Source of the DNA: HXMU1420-2 sp017643305
GTDB taxonomy: Bacteria; Pseudomonadota; Alphaproteobacteria; Rhodobacterales; Rhodobacteraceae
Assembly (NCBI GenBank): GCA_965217135.1
Contig: OZ244249.1
Location: 4,092,001 to 4,156,000 of the forward strand
Direction: 5' to 3'
Length of the DNA: 64,000 nucleotides
Both the position numbers and the translations under genes were made by a program. The notes below the pieces were generated by a model. It was not told the DNA's origin, did no database searches, and saw only the letters and a list, made by a program, of their open reading frames with translations. Each line of letters begins with the position of its first letter. The stretch's first letter is position 1. Positions 1 through 7,900 of the stretch are shown piece by piece.

Positions 1-206
1 TGCCAGTTGATTGGTGCGTAGAAGACCCCAAGCCGACGAGCCGCGAGCATGATCTCAAAAAAGGGCAGATCGTTTCGCATGAAGATGGTAATCGCGTCGC
101 TATCACCCACACCGGCAGCGTCAAGAGCACCAGCCAATTGCGCCGCCCTGTCCTCAGTCACGGCCGGTTCTTGGATGCGGTCGCCAAAAATAAGAGTTGC
201 CGTCAT
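1..206 (-). CDS. AMP-forming acyl-CoA synthetase, N-terminal fragment (cut by window edge)
   Basis: Only the first 68 residues are visible; the gene starts at the ATG at 204-206 and runs off the left edge. The fragment MTATLIFGDR, an Ala/Leu-rich helix, then FMRNDLPFFEIMLAARR and GVFYAPINW matches the first alpha/beta unit of fatty-acyl-CoA synthetases of the ANL superfamily. The P-loop and adenylation motifs are outside the window, so the substrate cannot be judged. The start lies 5 bp after the stop of the acyl-CoA dehydrogenase gene, so it is probably the next gene of that operon. CoA activation of an acid feeding the neighbouring dehydrogenases fits. This short ORF is easily overlooked because it is open at the edge. 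Confidence 0.75.
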   Translation of the reverse strand, partial: MTATLIFGDRIQEPAVTEDRAAQLAGALDAAGVGDSDAITIFMRNDLPFFEIMLAARRLGVFYAPINW

Positions 207-211
207 GATGT

Positions 212-1345
212 CTACGCCACTGGTTGTATTTTGAATTTCTGGAACCGGGTCAGGTGATAGTCGGTGTCGCCGAGCAGGTGGTCGATCATCACGAGGCGCT
301 TGGCGTAGTGCGGCAGGCTGTATTCCCAGGTCATGGCAATCCCGCCATGCATCTGGATGCAATCTTCGGCCACCAAACGGCCGACACGTCCGGTCAGGTT
401 CTTGGCCGCCGACACGAATTTCTCGCGTTCGGTTCGGTCCCCTTCAAGATGCGCAGAGGCCAGCATTACGGAGGCGCGGGCCTGCTCGATCTCGACAATC
501 ATATCTGCCATGCGGTGCTGAAGCGCCTGGAAAGACCCGATCGCCCGTCCAAACTGCTTGCGAGTCTTGAGGTATTCAAGGGTGATATCTTTAGCGACAT
601 CCATGATCCCCACCGCTTCCGCGGCAAGTGCGAGACAGCCTCGGGCGATGCTTTCCTCAATAACTGGGAAACTTTCACCCGGAGTGCCGATCGGCTGAGC
701 AATTACGCTGTCCAGCCCAATCTCGGCCGCTCGGCCTCCTTCAACCGTTCCGTAGGCCCGCCGCGATAGTCCCAACGCGGTGCCCTCGACCAGAAACAGA
801 CCGAGGCCGTCAGTCTCGGCCACGTCCCCGCTGATCCGCGCACTGACCACAAGCCAATCGGCGCTATCTCCGTTCAGAACCACCGCCTTGGCGCCGTCGA
901 GCTTCCAGCCATCGGCCGTCTGGGTCGCGCGCGTGGCGACATGCGAAAGGGAGTAACGTCCGCCGGGCTCGCCATGGGCGAAAGCCAGGGTCAGCTCACC
1001 TTCGCTAAGTTTCTCGATGAGGGCCTTCTGATCTTCGCTTCCAACCCGGATGAGAGGCATTACGCCCAAGACGGCGCTTGCCAGAAACGGCTCAACCACC
1101 AGCGCCCGACCAAGTTGTTCGAAGACCAGCGCGATATCTTCACCGGTGCCCCCAAATCCACCAACTTCTGGCGGTAGCGTCACACCGACGAGCCCAAGCT
1201 CGCACATCTCCTGCCACAGGGCATCGTCATAGCCCTTGTCGCGCGTGACATTCTCGTGGCGGACGTCCAGCGAATAGCGGTCGCGCAAGAAACGCTCCGC
1301 CGTATCAGCCAGCATCCGTCGTTCTTCGGAAAGGGTGAAATCCAT
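212..1345 (-). CDS. acyl-CoA dehydrogenase family protein (smaller partner)
   Basis: A 377-residue protein of normal ACAD length. It opens with MDFTLSEERRMLADTAERFL, carries the glycine-rich middle domain, and has the C-terminal helical signature KQFGRAIGSFQALQHRMADM followed by QMHGGIAMTWEYSLPHY. These enzymes remove two hydrogens from the alpha-beta carbons of an acyl-CoA using FAD and pass electrons to ETF. A second ACAD lies 75 bp upstream on the same strand. Such neighbouring unequal pairs often form heteromeric ACADs, known for steroid and bile-acid breakdown. That pairing is inferred from context. The terminal base region (MTWEYSLPHY) differs from the GGSSE-type tail of the partner, which fits a division of roles. 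Confidence 0.9.
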   Translation of the reverse strand: MDFTLSEERRMLADTAERFLRDRYSLDVRHENVTRDKGYDDALWQEMCELGLVGVTLPPEVGGFGGTGEDIALVFEQLGRALVVEPFLASAVLGVMPLIRVGSEDQKALIEKLSEGELTLAFAHGEPGGRYSLSHVATRATQTADGWKLDGAKAVVLNGDSADWLVVSARISGDVAETDGLGLFLVEGTALGLSRRAYGTVEGGRAAEIGLDSVIAQPIGTPGESFPVIEESIARGCLALAAEAVGIMDVAKDITLEYLKTRKQFGRAIGSFQALQHRMADMIVEIEQARASVMLASAHLEGDRTEREKFVSAAKNLTGRVGRLVAEDCIQMHGGIAMTWEYSLPHYAKRLVMIDHLLGDTDYHLTRFQKFKIQPVA

Positions 1346-1420
1346 CTTGTTATCCTTACTTCTTGACCGCCTCTCCGGCCTGCCTCTGGCACCGGACGCA
1401 AAGAGCGCGCTGTGTCTGTG

Positions 1421-2620
1421 TCATAGCTCCAGCATCGCCTTGGCGATGATGTTGCGCTGAACCTCGCTCGAGCCGCCATAGATCGTCAGCTTGCGCATGT
1501 TGAAATAGGAGTTGGCCAACGGCATCGCGCCTTCGGGTCCGATGGGCTCTTCGTTAAAGCCTTCGTCAAATGCTTCCGGCACGTAAGGCATGGCATAGGG
1601 CCCGACCGCCCGACGCAACAGGTCGGTCATTTCCTGCCGCACGGTGGAACCCTTCAGTTTGAGCAGCGAACTCTCCGCCCCAGGTACCTTTCCTTGTCCT
1701 GCGGCCGAGACGACGCGGAGATTTAAATGCTCCATGGCCAGAATGTCGATCTCGACCTCGGCCATGCGCGCTGCGAACATTGGGTCCTGGTCGAGCGGCC
1801 TGCCATCCTGCATCTCGCGCGCGGCGACCTGCTTGAGATGGTTCAGCATCTTCTTCGCATAAGGCACCCCGGCGGCCCCGGTCCGTTCATAGGTCAGAAG
1901 GTATTTGGCACAGGTCCAGCCCTTGTTCTCTTCGCCGACGAGGTTTTCGGCCGGCACTTTGACATCGGTCAGCCAGACCTCGTTCACTTCATGCTCACCA
2001 TCCAGCGTGATAATGGGCCGCACCTCAACCCCCGACGACTTCATGTCGATCAGCAGGAAAGAGATCCCCTCCTGTGGCTTGGCGGCATTCGGGTCGGTGC
2101 GCACCAGGCAGAAAATCCAGTTGGCGAAATGGCCCAGCGTGGTCCAGGTCTTCTGCCCGTTAACGATAAAGTGGTCAGCGTCTCGAACGGCGGTGGTTTT
2201 AAGTGAAGCAAGGTCAGACCCGGCACCGGGTTCAGAATAGCCCTGACACCAGCGATGCTCGCCGGAGATGATCTTGGGCAGGTAATGCCGCTTTTGTTCC
2301 TCAGTGCCGAACTCGATAATCACCGGTCCCAGCATGCCAGGCCCAAAGGGGACCGGCCGCGGCGCATTGGCGGCAACCATCTCTTCTTCAAAGATGTGCT
2401 TTTGCACCGGCGTAAAGGCAGCACCGCCATGCTCCTTCGGCCAGAGCCAGCACAGCCAACCTTTCTCGCCCAGAATCCGATCCCATTCTTCGTGATCTTC
2501 CTGCGTCATCCGCTTGTGTTGCCGCACCTTGTCCGAGATCCGCTTGGGCAAGTTTTCGGCCAACCAATGCCGCACCTCGGCGCGAAACGCATCTTCCTCG
2601 GGAGTGAAATTCAGATCCAT
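1421..2620 (-). CDS. acyl-CoA dehydrogenase (larger partner)
   Basis: A 399-residue acyl-CoA dehydrogenase with all usual parts: N-terminal helical domain, the flavin-site stretch CQGYSEPGAGSDLASLKT, the WTTLGHFANWIFCLVRT strand, and a C-terminal YGGSSEVQRNIIAKAML that is the family's terminal signature. It should act in the cytoplasm on an acyl-CoA thioester, probably with the smaller ACAD immediately downstream. The gene starts 12 bp after the stop of the nitronate monooxygenase gene, so the two are almost certainly co-transcribed. The start ATG at 2618-2620 is followed by the conserved MDLNFTPEEDAFRAEVR opening, which supports the choice. Confidence 0.93.
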   Translation of the reverse strand: MDLNFTPEEDAFRAEVRHWLAENLPKRISDKVRQHKRMTQEDHEEWDRILGEKGWLCWLWPKEHGGAAFTPVQKHIFEEEMVAANAPRPVPFGPGMLGPVIIEFGTEEQKRHYLPKIISGEHRWCQGYSEPGAGSDLASLKTTAVRDADHFIVNGQKTWTTLGHFANWIFCLVRTDPNAAKPQEGISFLLIDMKSSGVEVRPIITLDGEHEVNEVWLTDVKVPAENLVGEENKGWTCAKYLLTYERTGAAGVPYAKKMLNHLKQVAAREMQDGRPLDQDPMFAARMAEVEIDILAMEHLNLRVVSAAGQGKVPGAESSLLKLKGSTVRQEMTDLLRRAVGPYAMPYVPEAFDEGFNEEPIGPEGAMPLANSYFNMRKLTIYGGSSEVQRNIIAKAMLEL

Positions 2621-2632
2621 CTCATCACCTCA

Positions 2633-3619
2633 TTAAAATGTGTCAGAATGACTCAACGCCAGCCGCGCTCGTGCGGCCTGATACTCGTTGTCCAGCCTGT
2701 GGATTAGGTCGGCGGCCTTCTGGATTGACTTGACTGCCCCAATGCCTTGGCCTGCTCCCTTGATGTCCTTCCAGGCCTTCGGTTTGTTGGAACCCTCAGA
2801 GAAGTTCATCGTAACCTCCTTGATCTTGTCGAGGTTGTCCGGGTCAATCCCTTGGGCGGCGATGGACGGCTTGAGGTAATTGCCATGCACTCCAGTGAAG
2901 AGGTTGGAATAGACGATGTCATCTGCACCGCAATCGACGACCAAATTCTTGTGATTTTCTGCGGCGTTCGCCTCTTCCGTCGCGATGAAAGCCGAGCCGA
3001 TGTAGGCCAGATCCGCACCCATTGCCTCAGCGGCCAGAATCGAGTCACCGCGCGCGATCGAGCCAGAGAGCAAGAGCGGACCGTCAAACCAGGCTCGGAT
3101 CTCCTGAATCAGCGCAAAAGGCGACCATGTCCCGGCATGCCCGCCCGCACCGGCGGCGACCGCGACCAGGCCATCGGCGCCTTTTTCGATCGCCTTGCGG
3201 GCGAAGCGGTCGTTGATGACGTCGTGCAGGGTTATACCACCGCAATCTTGGGCGGCCTCGTTCACCTCAGGGCGGGCGCCCAGCGAGGTGATCCAGATCG
3301 GCACTTTCCAGCGGTTGCAGATTTCCAGATCGCGTTCAAGGCGCGGGTTCGACCGGTGCACGATCTGGTTCACTGCAAAAGGTGCTGCGGGCCGATCTGG
3401 GTTGGCCTGATTGTGGCGATCGAGTTCTTCGGTAATTCGCTTAAGCCAGGCTTCCAGCTGAACCGCCTCCCCCTCAGCCTCGCGCGCATTGAGCGCCGGA
3501 AAAGATCCAACGATACCGGCCTTGCACTGCGCAATGACAAGATCAGGGCTCGACACGATGAACATCGGCGAGGCGACGACCGGCAGGCGCAGCCCTTGAA
3601 GAATTGGTGGTAACGCCAT
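2633..3619 (-). CDS. nitronate monooxygenase / 2-nitropropane dioxygenase-like flavoprotein
   Basis: A 328-residue FMN-binding TIM-barrel protein. The family pattern is clear: an opening PVVASPMF strand, GIVGSFPALN, PFAVNQIVHRSNPR, then GLVAVAAGAGGHAG, whose His matches the catalytic His of nitronate monooxygenases, and LLLSGSIARGDSILAAEAMGA for phosphate binding. Characterised members oxidise alkyl nitronates, but many homologues beside acyl-CoA dehydrogenase genes have no proven substrate and may act as enoyl reductases or oxidases on CoA-linked or cyclic intermediates. It is tightly spaced before the ACAD gene (12 bp). Family assignment is firm; the true reaction here is unknown. Confidence 0.85.
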   Translation of the reverse strand: MALPPILQGLRLPVVASPMFIVSSPDLVIAQCKAGIVGSFPALNAREAEGEAVQLEAWLKRITEELDRHNQANPDRPAAPFAVNQIVHRSNPRLERDLEICNRWKVPIWITSLGARPEVNEAAQDCGGITLHDVINDRFARKAIEKGADGLVAVAAGAGGHAGTWSPFALIQEIRAWFDGPLLLSGSIARGDSILAAEAMGADLAYIGSAFIATEEANAAENHKNLVVDCGADDIVYSNLFTGVHGNYLKPSIAAQGIDPDNLDKIKEVTMNFSEGSNKPKAWKDIKGAGQGIGAVKSIQKAADLIHRLDNEYQAARARLALSHSDTF

Positions 3620-3706
3620 TACACGGCCTCCTTGGTTTTGTGAGTGGATCTTTCGATGAGCGCGTAGAGCGTGAAAAGACCCTCTACCAACGCGTCGAGC
3701 GCGAAA

Positions 3707-4753
3707 CTATTCGCCTTGCCCGGCTTGAACCTTCTCGAACACCCTTAGCACCGCAACCGCAATCTCCTCGGGCACTTCTTCCTGCAGGAAGTGGCCCCCG
3801 TCTGTCTTCAGGACCGGCGCGTTAGGGAAGAACTGTTCCATTCGCGGCAGCGCCTTGGCGAGGATTGGGTCCTTCATGCCCCAAACAATCTCGACCGGGA
3901 TGTCGTCCAGCGATTCCGCATAGGTCTGGACTTGCCGCATCATCGGAGTGGTCCGGTGATCCGGTCCGGTAGGCACCATGCGCATCAGCGCAAGCGGTGC
4001 TTTGGCGTTGCCGCTCTCGAGAACAGGGCGGCCATAGAGGTCAGAGACTTCCTTGCGCAACGATTCCGGATCACCCTGCGAATCCTTCAGCCGGTCAAAA
4101 AGCGGAACCAGGTTTTCGAGCACAAGTTCACCCATGATCGGTCTCGCCGCTAGCGCGTGAACACTGGAGAGTTCGAAATCCTCCTCGGGGGCCGAGAAGC
4201 CTGTGTTCAACATCACAGCGCCCTCAAGCAGCTCAGGATTGTTCATCAGCGCGCCCATTCCGATCGCACCGCCCCAATCCTGCCCAACATAAACAGCCTT
4301 CGCCAGATCGAGCTGCTGGAGAGCAGCGCTCATCCAGCGCAGGTGGTTCTCGATCGTGTGCTCGCTCGCTGGGACCTTGGTCGAGAATCCCAGGCCCACC
4401 ATGGTCGGCATGATCAACCGCATCTGGTCCTTGGGCAGGTGTTCGGCAATCTTGCGATAGAGCAGGCCATTGGTCGGATTGCCGTGCTGGAGGTAGACCG
4501 GATAGCCTTCGCCTACTTCAAGAACGTGGATCTTGATGCCCGGCTCGACTTCGATCAGGTAGCTCTTATAGCCGTCTAATAGGACCGCGCCGACGTAGTC
4601 GGGAAGCGGAAAGGCTTCGAATTCGCCCGACGCAGTAGCGACCGTGCCCGAACCCGAAGGCGTGACACGCGAGCCGCCCCGGGTGATCCAGAATATGCCG
4701 ATCCCCAGCAAAAGGGCGACCACTCCAAGCCCGATCAGGATGTTACCCAACAC
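3707..4753 (-). CDS. membrane-anchored alpha/beta hydrolase (haloalkane dehalogenase/epoxide hydrolase-like)
   Basis: A 348-residue protein that starts with a hydrophobic anchor (about residues 3-27, ending FWITRGGSRV) and continues as an alpha/beta hydrolase. Features seen are the oxyanion stretch YPVYLQHGNPTNGLLYR, the nucleophile elbow VYVGQDWGGAIGMGAL (Asp as nucleophile, as in dehalogenases and epoxide hydrolases), and a late GGHFLQEEVPEEIA containing the catalytic His. The start is a GTG at 4751-4753 preceded by GGGA; a TTG one codon later is possible. It overlaps a small upstream ORF by 11 bp. It would act at the membrane, probably facing the periplasm, on an ester, epoxide or halide. 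Confidence 0.82.
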   Translation of the reverse strand: MLGNILIGLGVVALLLGIGIFWITRGGSRVTPSGSGTVATASGEFEAFPLPDYVGAVLLDGYKSYLIEVEPGIKIHVLEVGEGYPVYLQHGNPTNGLLYRKIAEHLPKDQMRLIMPTMVGLGFSTKVPASEHTIENHLRWMSAALQQLDLAKAVYVGQDWGGAIGMGALMNNPELLEGAVMLNTGFSAPEEDFELSSVHALAARPIMGELVLENLVPLFDRLKDSQGDPESLRKEVSDLYGRPVLESGNAKAPLALMRMVPTGPDHRTTPMMRQVQTYAESLDDIPVEIVWGMKDPILAKALPRMEQFFPNAPVLKTDGGHFLQEEVPEEIAVAVLRVFEKVQAGQGE

Positions 4754-4925
4754 TATTTATTTTTCCCATTGGCTTTGGCGTACGGTGCCTGCACCCGCTT
4801 TGGTGGCGTAGCGCGCTACCTAATCCGATTGATAGAACGATTTGCGCCCGGAACAGGACGGCTACCGTCACCAAAATGACGCTAAGGCCGACGCCACCCA
4901 CCCCAAGTCTTCGCATATTCGACAT
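4743..4925 (-). CDS. small membrane protein or decayed leader, function unknown
   Basis: A 60-residue ORF with one clear hydrophobic helix near the N terminus (GGVGLSVILVTVAVLF, continuing IVLSIGLGSALR), then a basic tail. It lies between the Baeyer-Villiger enzyme and the hydrolase, overlaps the hydrolase start by 11 bp and has a weak Shine-Dalgarno (CGGAACTG). It may be a real translationally coupled membrane peptide, or the remains of the anchor of a lost neighbour: its layout resembles the anchors of the sulfatase and hydrolase nearby. Nothing in the sequence gives a function. Confidence 0.35.
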   Translation of the reverse strand: MSNMRRLGVGGVGLSVILVTVAVLFRAQIVLSIGLGSALRHQSGCRHRTPKPMGKINSVG

Positions 4926-4960
4926 AATTCAGTTCCGTTCGATGGTCCTTACCGGGAGTG

Positions 4961-6808
4961 TCACTTGCTAAAGGTCAAACCCCTATAGGTACCCGACTTG
5001 CGCCAATCCCCGATGTGCTTGAAGTACCCTTCAGCTCCGCCCGGGTGACCCTGTGCCTGCCGAAACTCTTCGCTCCAGCCCTGACCTTCATTGTTCCAGA
5101 AACCGGGTGTGCAATCGGTTGGCGCCACGAGGGAACGCTCGGTGGTCAGGATCAGGTCGACCCAGTTCGAAACGGCTTCTTCGGTCGGCTCGACCTCGGT
5201 GTGTCCCCTCGATTCCATATGGCTGATGATCTGCGCCACCGTTGCAGCATGATCGACGATATTGTGAGGGATGTTCGAGACCATATTGGCGCCCTGGTTC
5301 ATTTGCACGACGAACAGGTTGGGAAAGCCGTTCACGTGCAAACCGTGCAGCGTGCGCAGACCGCTTGACCAGTATTCGGACAGCAGCTGACCATCGCGCC
5401 CTTTCACATCGAAGCCGGATTTCATCTGAAAGTTCGCGCCGAACTCGAAACCGGACGCATAGACGATGCAGTCGACCTCGAAGGCCTGATTGCCCACCAT
5501 CAGACCGTTTTCGGTGACCAGGTCGACACCCTTTCCATCGGTGTCGACCAAGGTGACGTTGGGCAGATTATAAGTGGGCAGATACTCGTCGCTGAAACAT
5601 GGGCGCTTGCATAATTGTGAGTACCACGGTTTCAGGTTTTCGGCCGTAGCTGGATCTTCAACTGTTGTCTCCACTCGGGCGCGGATCTGTTCCATCTTTT
5701 CGATGTCCGCACCTTCAAATGCAGCCCGGATCCGCTCGGGATTGCGTCTCGCCGGGGAGCTATTGAACAGCTTGCGCAGGCGCAGCACCATCCTGGCAAC
5801 CCAAGGCGGTGTTCCACCCAGCGCCTTGGAGCGAATGCGCCGCGATATATCGGTCCATCCGTCGTCAATCAGGTCTTCGGACGGAATGCCCTGCCCCATA
5901 TTTTCGACGAAATTATCCATCCAGCGCTTTTGCCAGCCCGGTTTTGCAATGCTCTCGAACCAATCCTCGTCGATCGGCTTGTTTCTGCGCTCGTCAACCG
6001 ATGACGGCGTGCGCTGAAATACAAACAGGTGTTCGGCCACCTTGGCGACTTGCGGGATGCATTGAATACCGGTTGCGCCCGTGCCGATTACCGCGACCCG
6101 CTTATCGGCCAGCTTTTCCATCGGCGCGCCAGCGGCATCACCGCCCGTATAGTCGTAATCCCACCGGCTGGTGTGAAAGGACTTGCCCTTGAACTCCTCG
6201 ATCCCCGGAATGCCGGGGAGCTTGGCTACATGTAGTGGGCCGGTGCCGATGCCGACATACTTCGCCGTGAAATCGTCGCCGCAATTGGTCGTGATCCGCC
6301 AGACCTTTGCATCGTCTTGCCAGACGATGGACGATATCTCGGTGTGAAACAGCGCCTTGTCGTACAGGTCGTAATGCGTCGCAATGCGCTCGCAATGGGC
6401 GAGAATCTCGGGGCCGCGGACATATTTCTCGCTCGGCATATAGCCGGTCTCTTCGAGCAGCGGCAGATAGATCATCGCGGCGGTATCGCAGCGAACACCT
6501 GGGTAGCGGTTCCAGTACCACGTCCCGCCGACCCCACCGGCCTTGTCGATCAAGCGTACATCGGCGATCCCGGCTTCCTTGAGCCTTGCGCCAACCACCA
6601 GTCCCGACATCCCAGCGCCGACAAACGCAAATGTAACATGATCCTTGACCGGCTCGCGTTCGACGAACCGGGTGTAGGGATCGGACGCCATATCATCGAA
6701 CTTGCCTTCGAGACGCTGGTACTGGTCATTGCCGTCCGCGCGCAGCCGCTTCTCTCGCTCAGCAGCGTATTTTTCCTTGATGGCAGCCTCGTCGAGCACC
6801 GTTGTCAT
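4961..6808 (-). CDS. Baeyer-Villiger-type flavin monooxygenase
   Basis: A 615-residue protein with both Rossmann fingerprints: GAGMSG at 64-69 for FAD and GTGATG at 242-247 for NADPH. Between them lies FKGKSFHTSRWD at 206-217, which matches the Baeyer-Villiger motif FxGxxxHTxxW(P/D). The length and the N-terminal extension of about 60 residues resemble cyclohexanone/phenylacetone monooxygenase types. Such enzymes insert oxygen next to a ketone to give an ester or lactone, using NADPH and O2, in the cytoplasm. The ATG is preceded by GGTGAAAGGAGCGCACC, a strong ribosome binding site. It probably heads the operon that includes the hydrolase, which could cleave its ester product. A putative TetR operator lies about 145 bp upstream. 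Confidence 0.9.
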   Translation of the reverse strand: MTTVLDEAAIKEKYAAEREKRLRADGNDQYQRLEGKFDDMASDPYTRFVEREPVKDHVTFAFVGAGMSGLVVGARLKEAGIADVRLIDKAGGVGGTWYWNRYPGVRCDTAAMIYLPLLEETGYMPSEKYVRGPEILAHCERIATHYDLYDKALFHTEISSIVWQDDAKVWRITTNCGDDFTAKYVGIGTGPLHVAKLPGIPGIEEFKGKSFHTSRWDYDYTGGDAAGAPMEKLADKRVAVIGTGATGIQCIPQVAKVAEHLFVFQRTPSSVDERRNKPIDEDWFESIAKPGWQKRWMDNFVENMGQGIPSEDLIDDGWTDISRRIRSKALGGTPPWVARMVLRLRKLFNSSPARRNPERIRAAFEGADIEKMEQIRARVETTVEDPATAENLKPWYSQLCKRPCFSDEYLPTYNLPNVTLVDTDGKGVDLVTENGLMVGNQAFEVDCIVYASGFEFGANFQMKSGFDVKGRDGQLLSEYWSSGLRTLHGLHVNGFPNLFVVQMNQGANMVSNIPHNIVDHAATVAQIISHMESRGHTEVEPTEEAVSNWVDLILTTERSLVAPTDCTPGFWNNEGQGWSEEFRQAQGHPGGAEGYFKHIGDWRKSGTYRGLTFSK

Positions 6809-6951
6809 GGTGCGCTCCTTTCACCTTTATATCGTTTCGCAGCGCAATGGAGTGAGCTTTCACCGAGTCTCCATCCCGCTGGTCACATCCCGCCACTTGC
6901 CTTGCTCTGTCGCGACAAAGCATGAGCCAGTTTAGGCGCTTGACGCGAATC

Positions 6952-6966
6952 TAATGCATTACATTA
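6952..6966. promoter_or_regulatory. candidate TetR operator upstream of the monooxygenase operon
   Basis: TAATG-CATTA-CATTA, an inverted repeat of form TAATG-N5-CATTA. The identical arms and spacing recur directly in front of the tetR start at 7647-7661. A shared palindrome between a regulator and its neighbouring operon is the usual arrangement for TetR autoregulation plus local control. Binding itself is inferred. Confidence 0.55.
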
Positions 6967-7010
6967 ATTTATCAAGGGCTGCTGAGAAGGCAAGCCTGCA
7001 AGTGAAGCGA

Positions 7011-7634
7011 CTATTTCAAAGGAGCAGACAGATAGGCCGCGAGACAGGACGCCGCTTCATGCACGGCTTCGTCCAATGGGCGCGCTGTCCCGCCCTCGAC
7101 TTTCGCGGCGTAATCGGCTGCCTGGACGAGCGAAATCATGAAGGCGTGCCGCATGCGCGAAACAAGCAGGTCGAGCGGGATATGCTTGAGGCAATCGATC
7201 ACTTTTTCTCGCAGAACAACCAAGCTTCCCGGCCCGTTCTCGGCGATCAGCTGCGCGTAATCGAACCTGGGGTCGGTCGTGAACTGGAGACAGAAATTCA
7301 CATAGATGCGCCCATCTTCTTCGAGGCACGACTCCATAAATGGTTCAATTGCTGCCTCCAAAAGAGCCAACAGGTGCAGTTGCGGATCGTTATCCGAAAC
7401 CGTCTCCAAGAGCTCCACGCGCTTCGCCTCAATCGCGCGATATCGCTCGGCAAACACTTCCTTGATGAGGCTCTCGATACTGCCGAAGTGATAGTGCACC
7501 GCGCTTAGATTGCGGGCGCCTGCGGCCTTCGTGATCATCTTGACTGAGACCGAGCCTAGTCCCTTCTCCGCGATCAGCCGCTCTGCCGAATTGACCAGTG
7601 CTGCCCGCGTGTCTTGACGCTTCGATTCTTCCAT
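7011..7634 (-). CDS. TetR/AcrR family transcriptional regulator
   Basis: A regulator of about 207 residues. The N-terminal helix-turn-helix reads TRAALVNSAERLIAEKGLG...MITKAAGARNLSAVHYHFGS, typical of TetR proteins whose ligand domain (here rich in Leu/Glu) follows. I chose the ATG at 7632-7634 because GGCGGGGGCT stands before it; the in-frame ATG four codons upstream has no ribosome site and abuts the palindrome at 7647-7661. The gene lies upstream of the monooxygenase operon on the same strand. It probably represses that operon and itself and is released by an acyl-CoA or hydrophobic substrate; that ligand is a guess. Confidence 0.88.
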   Translation of the reverse strand: MEESKRQDTRAALVNSAERLIAEKGLGSVSVKMITKAAGARNLSAVHYHFGSIESLIKEVFAERYRAIEAKRVELLETVSDNDPQLHLLALLEAAIEPFMESCLEEDGRIYVNFCLQFTTDPRFDYAQLIAENGPGSLVVLREKVIDCLKHIPLDLLVSRMRHAFMISLVQAADYAAKVEGGTARPLDEAVHEAASCLAAYLSAPLK

Positions 7635-7646
7635 AGCCCCCGCCAT

Positions 7647-7661
7647 TAATGCTAGACATTA
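7647..7661. promoter_or_regulatory. candidate TetR autoregulatory operator
   Basis: TAATG-CTAGA-CATTA directly upstream of the tetR start region. It has the same arms and spacer length as the site at 6952-6966. It would place the bound repressor over the tetR promoter or leader. Confidence 0.55.
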
Positions 7662-7705
7662 GAAAATTTAGTAGTTACCCGTATCGATCAAAGCGCGAAG
7701 AATAG

Positions 7706-7873
7706 CAAGTCGGAGCGCAAGTCGAGGATGTGAGCGAGGAAACGGTTTAGCTGATGGGGGCCTATTACATGCCGCTGGTCCTGACGCTGTAGCTGACCAT
7801 GATCGCGGTAATCTCGGCCTACAGGATCGACCAGACGAAGCATGAAGAAAACCTGCGGCATTTGCGCCAGTAG
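7706..7873 (+). pseudogene. C-terminal remnant of a multi-helix transporter (MFS/GPH-like)
   Basis: Reading from 7706 in one frame gives VEDVSEETV, stop, LMGAYYMPLVLTL, stop, then LTMIAVISAYRIDQTKHEENL and RHLRQ before the final stop at 7871-7873. A hydrophobic helix followed by a YRID..KHEENL tail resembles the C terminus of sugar or glycoside cation symporters of the MFS/GPH group. Two internal stops (7748-7750 and 7785-7793 region) and a missing 5' part show it is dead. The sulfatase starts 28 bp later on the same strand, so an importer for the sulfatase substrate may once have been here. The family call is tentative. Confidence 0.45.
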
Positions 7874-7900
7874 ACAAGACAATCCTTATTGGGGCCGATA

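Noticed and set aside
2747..3613. 288-codon plus-strand open frame
   Set aside because: It is antisense to the nitronate monooxygenase gene, has no recognisable domain or ribosome site, and is explained by GC-rich codon bias.
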